Source of the DNA: Streptomyces sp. NBC_01237 | GTDB lineage: Bacteria; Actinomycetota; Actinomycetes; Streptomycetales; Streptomycetaceae | Assembly (NCBI RefSeq): GCF_035917275.1 | Contig: NZ_CP108509.1 | Span: forward strand, 372,001 to 436,000 | Length of the DNA: 64,000 bases | Reading direction: 5' to 3' | In this document: positions 51,505 through 60,304 of the stretch, piece by piece | How the letters are laid out: each line of letters begins with the position of its first letter | Numbering within the stretch: position 1 is the first letter of the stretch | The notes under the pieces: generated by a model | Seen by the model: the letters and a program-made list of their open reading frames with translations, nothing else | What the model was told of the DNA's origin: nothing | Database searches by the model: none | Translations under genes and position numbers: made by a program

Positions 51505-52041
51505 TCAGCCCTCGTCCGAACCGGACAGAGCTTCGGCGATCATGCGGGTGGCGAAGTCCGAGTCGTCGGTGATGCGGTTGATGTGCTCCGCGAGCAGGAA
51601 AGCGGTGACTTCCAGGGGCGTCATCTCCTCCTCAGTCCACTCTCCGTACTGTTGACGCCACAGGTTGGGGCTCAGACCGGTCCCCGCGGCGATGACCAGC
51701 CCGGCCATGGTGGGGACGGCCTCGGGGCGGACGCTCCTGGGCATCATGCGCATCGTGGCCACAAGCGTGGGCACCACGTACTCGATGACGTCCTTGTCAT
51801 GGTCCTCGTGGGCCTTCCGCAGCCACGTCATGAACATGAAAATGAGCGTGCACGCCCCGTCCAGCAGGTCCTTGGCTCCCTCCGGGCCCAGTGTCGCGGT
51901 GAACTGGTCCATCAGCGCCTGTTGTTCGGCGTCGGTCTCGGAGTTGCCGTCGTGGATGCTCTTGAGCCGAGAGTCGATCACCATGAGCGCCGCTCCCACA
52001 TCGCCGGCGGGAGCATGCTGGGGGTCGCAGGGCGATGACAC
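51505..52041 (-). CDS. Hypothetical protein upstream of the furan operon
   Basis: A 178-residue acidic protein I do not recognise. It starts at GTG 52041, with AGGAGG six bases upstream; longer forms are Arg-rich artefacts. It looks mainly alpha-helical, with helices such as TDAEQQALMDQFTATLGPEG and TWLRKAHEDHDKDVIEYVVP, and LVIAAGTGLSPNLWRQQYGE in the second half. There is no signal peptide and no membrane segment long enough to be convincing (LIFMFMTWL is short). It faces the same way as mfnB, but 276 bases separate them, so a shared transcript is uncertain. Confidence 0.7.
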   Translation of the reverse strand: MSSPCDPQHAPAGDVGAALMVIDSRLKSIHDGNSETDAEQQALMDQFTATLGPEGAKDLLDGACTLIFMFMTWLRKAHEDHDKDVIEYVVPTLVATMRMMPRSVRPEAVPTMAGLVIAAGTGLSPNLWRQQYGEWTEEEMTPLEVTAFLLAEHINRITDDSDFATRMIAEALSGSDEG

Positions 52042-52535
52042 AGGATTCCTCCTCGGATGGCTGCGCTGAGCAGCGCGGCGTATCCGTACAGTAAACGGCC
52101 GACGGGACACGGACCGGTGGGTTGTCCGCATCCCAGGAGACACCGACTACGCGTTCTGGTCTCGTGTGCCGAGTCCGCCCTTGCGGCAGGCCGCCCCGGC
52201 GGTGGCCTGCCCGGCGCGGACGACCGGCCGGGTCAGCCCGGCCGCTCGTGGGGATACGTGCGGCGGCGCCCCGAGGAATGATCACTGAATCGAGTGTCGG
52301 ATGCGCGATCCGATATGCCCTCAGGGTGCCTGGCTCCATTCCGAGGGAGCGACGAGACGAGTTCACCGAGAGGGCTTCGCCGGCTCATGACCACGACGGT
52401 GCAGGAACGCCGTCACCGTCCAGTACGAACGTGAATGCCACACCGTGCACGCCAACCACGACGGCTGTCCGGACTGGACGACTGCCGGAAGCTCGCCGAC
52501 CGCTACGCCGACGGTGGGCCAGGGCCGAATTCCTC
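52042..52535. other. 494-bp gap without an intact gene
   Basis: No convincing gene. A plus-strand frame reads VTVQYERECHTVHANHDGC around 52420-52480, which has protein-like composition, but it has no start and is broken on both sides, so it is a possible remnant. The first bases hold the promoter of the unknown gene at 51505-52041. Confidence 0.35.
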
Positions 52536-53162
52536 TCAGGCCCCGTCGGCCGCACCGCCTGCCCCCGGGCGCAGCACCGGCAGTCCGGCTCGCAGGCGTT
52601 CCAGGAACTCCGGCACGTCGATGCTCTCGCCTTCCACGTCGACGACCTCGGCGACGAACGACTCCACGATGTTCGCACTGCCGAAGTCCGCGTCGTCATC
52701 GTGGCCGTAGTTGTCCACCAGGCGGGCACCAGGAGCGGAAACGCGGAGATCGTGGTCGTAGTTGATGACCCATGGGGTCTCGATGGTGCGGGTCTCCAGG
52801 ATTCCGTGGTTGTAGTCGCCGTAGACAAGATGCGTGAAGGTGCCCTCCTGGATATAGATCTCGCAGTCACCACCCTCCAGGGTCTCCGCCCGGGTGGTAC
52901 CGCCGACGTAGAGCCCCGGCAGAGACCCGTAGAGCGCGATCGGACCGGACACCGTCAGATCGCCGGTGACGACGACCAGGTCCACGCCGTCCAGACTTCC
53001 GATCCCGGCGACGGCTTCGAGGAAGCCCCCCTCCAGGACCAGATCGCCGTCGAAGAGCAGGACGTCGTCGTATTCGCGCTCGAAGGAGGCGGAGAGAGCC
53101 GGCACGAGACGGGTGTTGGCCTCCGCGAAGGAGAGGCGTTCGGGTACGGAGTTCTTGGTCAT
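52536..53162 (-). CDS. Repetitive beta-rich hypothetical protein
   Basis: A 208-residue protein from ATG 53162. From about residue 30 it is a run of short strands separated by Gly/Asp turns (DLVVVTGDLTVSGPIALYGS, GLYVGGTTRAETLEGGDCEI), like a bactofilin or right-handed beta-helix. It ends in an acidic helix, DVPEFLERLRAGLPVL. There is no signal peptide. I do not recognise the family; relatives with polymer-forming-cytoskeletal or leucine-rich-repeat annotation are possible. It stands alone between two gene-poor stretches. A low proportion of Cys and the cytoplasmic look suggest a scaffold or immunity-type role, which is a guess. Confidence 0.7.
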   Translation of the reverse strand: MTKNSVPERLSFAEANTRLVPALSASFEREYDDVLLFDGDLVLEGGFLEAVAGIGSLDGVDLVVVTGDLTVSGPIALYGSLPGLYVGGTTRAETLEGGDCEIYIQEGTFTHLVYGDYNHGILETRTIETPWVINYDHDLRVSAPGARLVDNYGHDDDADFGSANIVESFVAEVVDVEGESIDVPEFLERLRAGLPVLRPGAGGAADGA

Positions 53163-53596
53163 GCGGGCGACAATAGGACACGGGTACGACAGTCTTTCGA
53201 TGTCCTTCTGGTCATCGGGCGCACGGCCCTGTTCCCGGGCCCGCAGGCGGAGGCCGTTCGGCCCTCCGGAACACAGCGGAAGCCGCACACCGGTCGGCCT
53301 CGGTCGAGGTGGGACGCGCTCGGCGACGCGGCTTCGACGCCGCAACCGACGCGAACGCACGACCTGACCCTGACGGCGTAGTGGCGCAACTGCCCCGGGA
53401 CCTGACCGTCCTCCGGGGAGTGGCCGCGGGCGCCCGACGCCTCTTGTCCGACGCACGCAATGCCGGCCGCCGCGAACCGAGTGGTGCCTCAGCTGTAACG
53501 CGCCGTCACCAACACCCCTTACTGGACGGCGAGTCCGTCATGCGACGATACGATCAGGCCAACTGGCTTACAAATGCGGTGAGTATGGAGACAAAT
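53163..53596. other. 434-bp gap before the methyltransferase
   Basis: The plus-strand frame stays open through this stretch, but its product is Arg/Ala-rich and unlike the family, so I leave it out. Near 53560-53590 the sequence turns AT-rich (cttacaaatgcgg), with TACAAA as a possible -10 for the methyltransferase. Nothing else is recognisable. Confidence 0.35.
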
Positions 53597-54382
53597 ATGA
53601 GCAGCAACGACGCCGACTTCCGTAGGCGGATCCGATCGGACGTGCCGCACTCCGCACGGGTGTGGAACGCTTGGCTGGGTGGTAAGGACAACTACCCGGT
53701 TGACCGTGACCTGGCCGACGCGGTCAGCGCGGCCTACCCGCAGATGGTCGACATCGCCCGGGCATCGCGTGCGTTCCAGATTCGCGCGGTCCGGTACCTG
53801 GCCGGGCTGGGTGTGCGTCAGTTCCTGGACGTGGGAACCGGCCTGCCGGTGGAGAACAGCACTCACGAGGTGGCGCAGAACATCGTGCCCCAGGCGCGGA
53901 TCGTCTATGTGGACAACGACCCGATCGTCCTGGTCCACGCCGCAGCGCTGCTGACCAGCGCTCCCGAGGGCCGGACGGAGTATGTGGAGGCGAACCTGTC
54001 CGAGACGGATCAGGTGGTGGACGCGGCCTCCGGGACGCTGGACCTGTCGGAGCCGGTGGCTGTAATGCTGCTGTCGACTCTTGGACACCTGTCCCCGGCC
54101 GACGGCATCGACGTCGTCCAGCGGTATATGTCCCGCATGCCGTCGGGAAGCTACCTCGTACTGTGCGACACGGTGAAGACGCCCGCCACGCTGGCCGCCG
54201 AAAAGGCGTACGCATCGGGCGACAACCCTCCTTACCTGGTGAGGGAGCCCGAGGAGATCACCGGATGCGCCGAAGGTCTGGAACTGGTTGAGCCGGGCTT
54301 CGTTTCGATCGCGCAGTGGCGGCCGACGGACGAGGAGCCGGTCCTCGTCGACCAGTGGGGACTCGTCGCCCGCAAGCCGTAA
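53597..54382 (+). CDS. SAM-dependent methyltransferase, PF04672-like
   Basis: A 261-residue protein of the actinomycete Methyltransf_19 (former DUF574) group. I start at ATG 53597, with GGAGA five bases before it; ATG 53585 and 53540 are alternatives. The family opening RIRSDVPHSARVWNAWLGGKD is followed by NYPVDRDLADAV, then a SAM loop QFLDVGTGLPVENSTHEV, IVYVDNDPIVL and later LLSTLGHLSP. The NSTHEVAQ segment is a hallmark of this family. Streptomyces genomes hold dozens of copies with unknown substrates. The gene stands alone. Confidence 0.92.
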   Translation: MSSNDADFRRRIRSDVPHSARVWNAWLGGKDNYPVDRDLADAVSAAYPQMVDIARASRAFQIRAVRYLAGLGVRQFLDVGTGLPVENSTHEVAQNIVPQARIVYVDNDPIVLVHAAALLTSAPEGRTEYVEANLSETDQVVDAASGTLDLSEPVAVMLLSTLGHLSPADGIDVVQRYMSRMPSGSYLVLCDTVKTPATLAAEKAYASGDNPPYLVREPEEITGCAEGLELVEPGFVSIAQWRPTDEEPVLVDQWGLVARKP

Positions 54383-55039
54383 ACCTCCCGCGCACCGACA
54401 GATCTACGACCATCTCGAAGCAGGGTCGGCTCACCCGGCAACAGCACGAAAACCTCGCGTAGCTCGGGGTTGAGCGGGCGTGACAGCCACCATCGGCCCC
54501 GGATCCCCTTGGCCCGGGAACCCGTACTGTCGGCCCGGCCAGGTCGGGCGCCGACCCTGCTGCAACACGACGTCACGACGCTTCGCCCCCTCGTCGACAT
54601 GCCGCCGGTAGGGCCTGAAGATACGCCCGGTGTTCTCTTCACCAGTGATGACCTCGGGTCAGCGACTCACGTAGTAGCGGAGGGACCGGCGCCCGGCACC
54701 CCCGATTGCTGGGCATGGCCGGGTCTCTCAAGGAACGGAGCAGAGTCCGTGAGGTCATCTTCTCTCAGTAGGAACCTCGGCTGTCGCGCCGCCCGTCGCA
54801 ACGGCTTCGCCGACGCCTGTCGGCGCATTCACGTCGGGCGGGCACATTCCGTGCTCGGCGCAGTCAGTGCCGACGGCACCACCCGGTGCGGCTCCCTGAT
54901 CAACGAGATCCTGCGCGAGAGCGGCAGCGCATCCGAAGCGGTCCCTGGTCGAGCCGCGGACCAAGATCACCCGCGGGACCGGCAGCAACTCGTTCGATGA
55001 GCTACCAGCCGCCGTACGGAGTCGAGAGCGGGCGGGCTC
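54383..55039. other. 657-bp gap, no supportable gene
   Basis: Several frames run open but give Arg/Ser-rich, family-less products without ribosome sites. The longest, on the plus strand at 54470-55000, has a late segment CGSLINEILRESGSASEAV that looks more protein-like than the rest and may be an old gene end. No repeat, terminator or RNA gene was seen. Confidence 0.4.
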
Positions 55040-55264
55040 CTAGTCGAGGCCTTCCGCCTTGAGGTCGTAGACCAGCAGGAGCGTCCGGTAGGACTCGTCG
55101 GGTACGTCCTCGCACGCCTTCGGCCGATTGAGGAGCGTCGACTGGTTGTCCAGAGCCCGCTCGCACGTGGCTCGCACCTCCTCTTCGGACTGTGTGCAGG
55201 CGGTAAGAGCCGTGACCAGGAGTGCCGCTGCGAGTGCGGCGGTGGTGGTCGTGCGAGTGCGCAT
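55040..55264 (-). CDS. Small lipoprotein
   Basis: A 74-residue exported protein from ATG 55264, with GGGAGA two bases upstream. The N-terminus MRTRTTTTAALAAALLVTAL ends in the lipobox LTAC at about 18-21, so the mature protein is about 54 residues. It carries two more Cys (ATCERAL and KACEDV), a likely disulphide, and an acidic helix with EEEVRA. I do not know the family. Small secreted Cys-rich lipoproteins are frequent in Streptomyces; the Thr-rich signal is normal. No partner gene. Confidence 0.75.
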   Translation of the reverse strand: MRTRTTTTAALAAALLVTALTACTQSEEEVRATCERALDNQSTLLNRPKACEDVPDESYRTLLLVYDLKAEGLD

Positions 55265-55662
55265 GATCTCCCTTGAGGCGGTACGTGACGAGGGAGACAT
55301 TGTCGGACAACAAGGGCCATCGGAGACGGCAGTTGACGCCGTATGCACTCGGACGGGTCACCCTGGAGAAGCGGGCTGACGGTCATGCAGTCGGCCGACG
55401 TACTCGTTCGCAGGGATCGGGTTCACCGGAGACGTACACCTTCCTGACGGCGATAGGTCACCGTTGTACGGGGCGGCGGGATGGCGGGCCTTCGACCAGG
55501 TGGGCTGAAGGGCGGGGGCGGCAAAGCAAAGGCATGCACACGGAAGAACCCGTACACCCTCGGTTTTGCCCGGCGGCCACAGGTCACCACCGGGATGATC
55601 TCTGATTGACCTCAGTCCTGATAGAGACGGGGCAATGACATCAGCCCCGAGGAAGGAAGATC
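55265..55662. other. 398-bp divergent intergenic region
   Basis: No gene is seen. It separates the small lipoprotein and the dienelactone hydrolase. TTGACC at 55606-55611 is a good -35, but no acceptable -10 follows at the right distance. A ribosome site (GGAAGGA) lies at 55651-55657. Confidence 0.35.
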
Positions 55663-56412
55663 TTGCCCACCGAGACACTGCAGATTCCCACCGAGGACGG
55701 CCGGGCCGACGCCTTCGCCGCTTTCCCCGCCGGTGGCGAGCGGCACCCAGGGGTGCTGCTGTACATGGACGCCTTTGGCGTGCGACCCGTACTGAGGGAG
55801 ATGGCCCAGGAGCTTGCCGAGCACGGGTACTACGTACTCGTCCCCAACCTCTTCTACCGGCACGGCCCGGCGCCGGTGATCGAGCTCCCCGAGCACATCG
55901 GAGAAGAGGCCCGCCCCGCGGTGTTCGCCCAGCTGATGCCTTTGATCGAGGCACACACCGCCGAACGTGCCCTGCGTGACGCCGACGCCTATCTCCGGTT
56001 CCTCGGCAGCCGGCCTGAGGTCAGCGCCGGACCGGTGGCCGTGATCGGCTACTGCATGGGCGCCGTCCTGGCGATGCGCACCGCGGCGGCTCATCCCGAC
56101 CAGGTGGCCGCCGTCGCCGGATTCCACCCCGCCCCCTTGGTCACCGACGCCCCCGACAGCCCACACCGCCTCGTCTCCCAGCTCACCGCCCAGGTCCACC
56201 TCGGACTCGCCGAGAACGACAGGTCGACCGAGGCCATCAGCGAGTTCAACCAGGCCCTGGATGCCGCAGGCGTCAGCTACACCTCGGAGATCTACCCCGG
56301 CACCGTCCATGGATTCACCATGTCCGACACCGACGCCTTCAACCCCTCCGCACTGCAGCACCACTGGGACCGTCTGCTTCCCCTCCTCGACCTCGCCCTG
56401 ACCAACAGCTGA
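55663..56412 (+). CDS. Dienelactone-hydrolase family protein
   Basis: A 249-residue alpha/beta hydrolase from TTG 55663, with GGAAGGA five bases upstream. The opening PTETLQIPTEDGRADAFAAF and PGVLLYMDAFGVRPVLREMA are typical. The Cys nucleophile lies in GYCMGAVLAM near 128-137, Asp in LAENDRS near 187, and His in PGTVHGF near 214, giving the Cys-Asp-His triad of dienelactone hydrolase. It would hydrolyse lactones from chlorinated or simple aromatic ring cleavage, or similar esters. No ring-cleavage dioxygenase is nearby, so the substrate is open. Confidence 0.92.
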   Translation: MPTETLQIPTEDGRADAFAAFPAGGERHPGVLLYMDAFGVRPVLREMAQELAEHGYYVLVPNLFYRHGPAPVIELPEHIGEEARPAVFAQLMPLIEAHTAERALRDADAYLRFLGSRPEVSAGPVAVIGYCMGAVLAMRTAAAHPDQVAAVAGFHPAPLVTDAPDSPHRLVSQLTAQVHLGLAENDRSTEAISEFNQALDAAGVSYTSEIYPGTVHGFTMSDTDAFNPSALQHHWDRLLPLLDLALTNS

Positions 56413-56693
56413 CACTCGCGGCTCCGGATCCCTCAGCCGTCTTTGTTCGCATCAGCGGGCTACGGTGCGCGGCTTCTCCCGCACCTTCGCCGACTGCACT
56501 CCCGGCCATCCCGTCGATCGCCTCTCGGTGATCCCGTCACCGGCCGCCGCACTTCGGTGCCCGGACCGGCGGCAGCAAGCACGATCCTGCGCCTGCTCAG
56601 CCCCTCCCCCGAGCCCGATGCCCCGTACCGTCCCATCCCGTCCCTGCGTCTGGCCGGTGTCGATGCGTACACCGCGCGCAAGCGGATCCCGGG

Positions 56694-57338
56694 TCAGTGT
56701 GACCGGTTCTGGGCGCGGGCCTCGGCGGCGGACTTCAGCTCGCGCAGCCATGATTCGAGGCCCTCGCCGAGGATCTTGGTCGCGGTGGGAACATCCGCGT
56801 CGACCTGGGCGCCGGTATGGGTCTCCTCGGTGCTCACGCGGAAGCCTCCCCTGACCTCGGTGAAGTTCCACACGTGAACGCCGTCGATGTGCAGCCCTTC
56901 ACCGATCGCGGGGCCCGTCCAGCGGATGCACGAGTGGTGCTTGAGCTGCTGGACGGTCGAGGTGATCTCCAGGCCGGTGGCGGGAGTCGAGGGGTTGGGG
57001 GGTATCGGGGTCGTCCACCGGAATGCGGAGCCCTTGCGGAAGGGGCCGTGGTCGAGGCGTTCCACGGTCTCGACGGGGGTCTGCCAGGACGGCCAGCGCT
57101 CCACGTCGGTCTGCAGCTTCCAGATGGTGTGCAGCGGGGCGTCGATCACGATCTCGGTCCGATGGCGGACGAGAGCGTCCGGGTCGACGCCCTTCCCGCG
57201 GCAGGTGAGGGACTTGCCGGAGTGGGAGGCATGGGAGCCGACGGCGCCGGCGGACGCGGCTGTTGCGCCGAGGAGACCGAGGACGAGCGGGACGGTGAGC
57301 AGGGCGGCGGGAATGCCAGTGCTGTGGACGCCGGACAT
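56694..57338 (-). CDS. Secreted SRPBCC-domain protein
   Basis: A 214-residue protein from ATG 57338, with GGAGAA five bases upstream. A clear signal peptide (STGIPAALLTVPLVLGLLGA, cleavage near ASAGA at about residue 32) is unusual for SRPBCC proteins, which normally stay in the cytoplasm. The domain covers about 60-205 with RTEIVIDAPLHTIWKLQTDV, ERWPSWQTPVETVERL and the late C-terminal helix PTATKILGEGLESWLRELK. It forms a hydrophobic ligand cavity. It diverges from a TetR gene with a good promoter in between, so its expression may respond to a ligand. Confidence 0.88.
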   Translation of the reverse strand: MSGVHSTGIPAALLTVPLVLGLLGATAASAGAVGSHASHSGKSLTCRGKGVDPDALVRHRTEIVIDAPLHTIWKLQTDVERWPSWQTPVETVERLDHGPFRKGSAFRWTTPIPPNPSTPATGLEITSTVQQLKHHSCIRWTGPAIGEGLHIDGVHVWNFTEVRGGFRVSTEETHTGAQVDADVPTATKILGEGLESWLRELKSAAEARAQNRSH

Positions 57339-57439
57339 GGAGTTCTCCTCTGCCGATGGGGCGTGAGCGCTGTCTGTCGGGCGGGGCATGCGGCTGTACC
57401 GCGCACCCATCGAGATAGATGCTCACGCGTTCGTTAATG

Positions 57440-57469
57440 GTTATAACGCTTTGCAGATCGGCGGGTCAA
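57440..57469 (-). promoter_or_regulatory. Promoter of the secreted SRPBCC gene
   Basis: On the minus strand TTGACC (57469-57464) is followed after 18 bases by TATAAC (57445-57440), a near-consensus pair. The -10 is inside the palindrome gttataac (57440-57447), a possible binding site for the divergent TetR protein. Confidence 0.55.
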
Positions 57470-57537
57470 TGGGTTGCGTGATAGCTTCTAACCAACCCTT
57501 GAGGTTGTAGCCGGATGGATGGGAACGGTGGCAGACC

Positions 57538-58191
57538 ATGGCGACGACGGGCGCGAACACCCCGCGGGAGCGCTACCGGGCCCAGGTGCGGGCGGAGATC
57601 ACAGAACGCGCCTGGGAGCAGATCGCCACGGCCGGGGCGTCCGCGCTCTCCCTGAACGCGATCGCCAAGCAGATGGGTATGAGCGGACCGGCGCTCTACC
57701 GCTACTTCGCCAGCCGCGATGATCTGATCACCGAACTCGTCCGTGAGGCGTACCGAAGCCTCGCCGAGACCCTCCGTACGGCCTTTGCCGATGGCGTCGA
57801 CCTGGCCGGGCTGGCACACGCCCTGCGCGGCTGGGCGCTGGCGGACCCTCAGCGGTACTTCCTCGTCTACGGCACCCCCATCCCCGGCTACCGTGCACCC
57901 GCGGACACCACCGCCATCTCCTCCGAGATCATGACGACCCTCCTCGACGCATGCACGGCGCTCGCCCCGCTCAGCGCCACGACACCCTTCGGTACCTACC
58001 TGGAGGACCACCGGGACTGGGCCGCCGGCCACTCCGCCCCGCCCGAGGCACTTCACCGGTTCCTGACCTTCTGGACCCGTATGCACGGCGTCCTGTCCTT
58101 GGAGCTCGCCGGCCACTTCGCCGGCATGGATCTCGACCCCGCCCTGCTCTTCGCAGCCGAACTGGACGACCTGCTGACACCCCGATCCTGA
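57538..58191 (+). CDS. TetR-family regulator with TetR_C-like domain
   Basis: A 217-residue regulator from ATG 57538. The DNA-binding domain is about 14-62: RAEITERAWEQIATAGASAL, then NAIAKQMGMSGPALYRYFAS and RDDLITELVREAY. The C-terminal part, with WALADPQRYFLVYGTPIPGY, is the WHG/TetR_C_13-like domain found in many Streptomyces repressors. It is divergent from the secreted SRPBCC gene. The half-site motif gttataac between them may be its operator. The ligand is unknown. Confidence 0.9.
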   Translation: MATTGANTPRERYRAQVRAEITERAWEQIATAGASALSLNAIAKQMGMSGPALYRYFASRDDLITELVREAYRSLAETLRTAFADGVDLAGLAHALRGWALADPQRYFLVYGTPIPGYRAPADTTAISSEIMTTLLDACTALAPLSATTPFGTYLEDHRDWAAGHSAPPEALHRFLTFWTRMHGVLSLELAGHFAGMDLDPALLFAAELDDLLTPRS

Positions 58192-58437
58192 CGTCGCACG
58201 CCGCGCAACGCTCCCATCCGGCCCGGAGCCCGATGGGGGGCGAGAGAAGCTGCGCCGAGTCAGAAGGCCGGAGGCCGCGCTGCACCCGGGCCAGAACCGT
58301 GATGGGGGGATGGCCCGGGAGCCGGAGGGCGAGGTGGGAGGCCGAGTTCGCCGCGCGTACCGGGGCGGCGGTCGTGTCGAGCGGAGCCCTCGAATAATCC
58401 TGTGCCGTGCAGGTCGGTGGAGGTGCAGAATCGTTCC

Positions 58438-59055
58438 ATGGCGGAGATACGGGCGTTCCGGGACGCGGTCAGTGGCTGGGCCGCCGGTGGTCCCGGCGGG
58501 CCGGCGAGTGATCTGGCTGTGGGACTGGGAGTGCGAACGGCGGTACTGGTGGAAGGGCTGAGTGACCTCGCGGCTGTCGAGGCACTGGCCGCACGGCGCG
58601 GCCGGGACCTGGCCGCCGAGGGGGTGTGCGTCGTGTCGATGGGCGGGGCGATGAGCGTCGGCCGCTACGCCGGCCTCCTCGGGCCGCCCGGCCTCGGCCT
58701 GCGTCTGGTAGGCCTGTGCGACGAGGGTGAGCAGCGCTTCTTCGACCGCGGCCTTCAGCGGGCACGGGCGCCACACCGGGACATCTTCGTGTGTGCGGCG
58801 GATCTGGAGGACGAACTCATCCGCGCGTTGGGCCCCGCGAGGGTCGCAGAGGTCATCCGGGCCGAGGGCGACTTCCGCGCCTGGCAGACCTTCCAGCACC
58901 AGCCCGCGCACCAGGGCCGTCCCCGGCAGCAGCAGTTGCGGCGCTTCCTCGGCACGAAGAAAGGCCGCAAGATCCGCTACGGCCGTCTCCTCGTCGAGGC
59001 CCTCGAACCCGGACAGGTACCGGCCTCCCTGGATGACCTCCTCATGAGCCTGTGA
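58438..59055 (+). CDS. Stand-alone TOPRIM-domain protein
   Basis: A 205-residue protein from ATG 58438 (no close ribosome site; GGAGG lies farther upstream). The N-terminal half carries the TOPRIM core: VRTAVLVEGLSDLAAVEALA (catalytic Glu), VSMGGAMSVGRYAGLL and VGLCDEGEQRFF, where D-x-E-type acids line up with the DxD motif of topoisomerases and OLD nucleases. The rest holds a helical segment and a basic tail, GTKKGRKIRYGRLLVEA. No ATPase domain or helicase is attached, unlike OLD or Gabija proteins. It may be a nuclease or RNA-processing factor. Function is inferred from the fold only. Confidence 0.8.
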   Translation: MAEIRAFRDAVSGWAAGGPGGPASDLAVGLGVRTAVLVEGLSDLAAVEALAARRGRDLAAEGVCVVSMGGAMSVGRYAGLLGPPGLGLRLVGLCDEGEQRFFDRGLQRARAPHRDIFVCAADLEDELIRALGPARVAEVIRAEGDFRAWQTFQHQPAHQGRPRQQQLRRFLGTKKGRKIRYGRLLVEALEPGQVPASLDDLLMSL

Positions 59056-59089
59056 ATGGGGGGACGAGGAGGGCTGCGGTGGCAGAAGG

Positions 59090-59442
59090 TTCTCTCGCCT
59101 CCACGCGCTCTGCTCCGGCGCGGACGACCCGCTCCGCCTCTCGCACTTCTGGGCCGGCGTGCTGGGCTGGGAGCCGGCCGACGATCCCCACGACGGCATC
59201 ACCCTCCTGCCGCGTCATCGAGCCGGGCAACAGCTTCCTCCGAAGTTCACCTGGGGCGGCCCGCCACTGATGCCGGGGGCAGACAAGGGCCGGCTGCATT
59301 TCGATCTCGCCCCCTCTGTCCATGGCGATCAACGAGCGGAGATCGACCGTCTCGTCTCCCTCGGGGCGACTCGCGTCGGCCTCGGCCGGGCGGCCAGGTG
59401 ACGATGGCCGATCCCGACGGCCGTGAGTTCTGTGTGGTGACC
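59090..59442 (+). pseudogene. Frameshifted glyoxalase-like (VOC) gene
   Basis: One frame reads FSRLHALCSGADDPLRLSHF, then VLGWEPADD and KGRLHFDLAPSVHGD up to LVSLGATRVGLG. The expected final strand, QVTMADPDGREFCVV, appears in another frame after a break at about 59387-59400. Together they give one full VOC protein of the Glyoxalase_6 type. No start with a ribosome site is evident either. The break is in a run of ggccgggcggcc, so a sequencing error must be excluded. Confidence 0.65.
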
Positions 59443-59657
59443 GCCCCGTGGCACGCCCGTCCCGGAGGCAACGCCCCCCTCACTGCGGGGAGATGCGTAC
59501 TCGCTCGGCTCACCGACGTACACGACCATCGCTCTGCCGCGGTTCAGGGGGGAGCAAGCTCAGAGGGTGCCGGGCGAGCTGTGATGGACCGCCGCCCCTG
59601 CTCGCATTACCCCCGACGTAATCGACGCCTCAGCAGGGCCCTGCCAGGCTTGCCGCC

Positions 59658-60077
59658 ATGACGCACACCATCACCGCAGACGCCACCCGCGCCACCGTTC
59701 AGGAGTTCCTCTCCCTCCGCCTGGCCGGGGACACCGAGGGGCTCACCGCGCTCTTCGCCGACGACGTCGACTGGCTGCTCGCCGAGAACCCCGCGGTCCC
59801 CTGGATCCGACCGCGCTCCACGGCTGCCGAATGTGCCGCTCAGTCCGTGGAGTTGGCCGAGTACACCGTGGCCGAGGACGCCCGCGCGTCTGTCAGCACG
59901 TTCCTTGTCGACGGCACCGAGGCCGTCCTGATGGGGCACCTCTCGGGGACCGTCCGCGCGACGGGCAAGTCCTTCGCGGGCCCCTTCGCGCTGCGTCTCA
60001 CCGTCGAGGGCGGTCGGATCACCCGGCACCATCTGTACGAGAACAGCCTGTCGATCGCGGAAGCGTGTGCTCCCTGA
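59658..60077 (+). CDS. SnoaL-like (NTF2-fold) protein
   Basis: A 139-residue protein from ATG 59658. It shows the SnoaL/ketosteroid-isomerase pattern: TVQEFLSLRLAGDTEGLTAL, FADDVDWLLAENPAVPW, later VLMGHLSGTVRATGKSF and the closing LRLTVEGGRITRHHLYENSL. The fold encloses a pocket used for isomerisation, hydroxylation or ligand binding. No signal peptide. It lies after a broken VOC gene in the same direction, which may once have been its partner. Substrate unknown. Confidence 0.87.
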   Translation: MTHTITADATRATVQEFLSLRLAGDTEGLTALFADDVDWLLAENPAVPWIRPRSTAAECAAQSVELAEYTVAEDARASVSTFLVDGTEAVLMGHLSGTVRATGKSFAGPFALRLTVEGGRITRHHLYENSLSIAEACAP

Positions 60078-60304
60078 CGACGTGGCCCACCGCGCGAGGC
60101 TGCGTACATCGTTCCTGACGAGGCAATACGCCCGAGGTCTGCACGCCTCCGGCGAGGAGGAAACGGATTCGGGCCGACGGACCCATGCCCATCGACCTGC
60201 GGGCCCGCCCGACGAGTCGCCGCGGCAAGGCGGGCCACGCTGTCCGAAGCCCTGGCCGAGCCCAGAGGGGGTGCCCCTCCTCCAACCGGTGGCGGGCCAG
60301 GTCC

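Noticed and set aside
54470..55000. A 176-codon plus-strand frame after the methyltransferase
   Set aside because: No ribosome site, no family, biased composition; at most a gene remnant.
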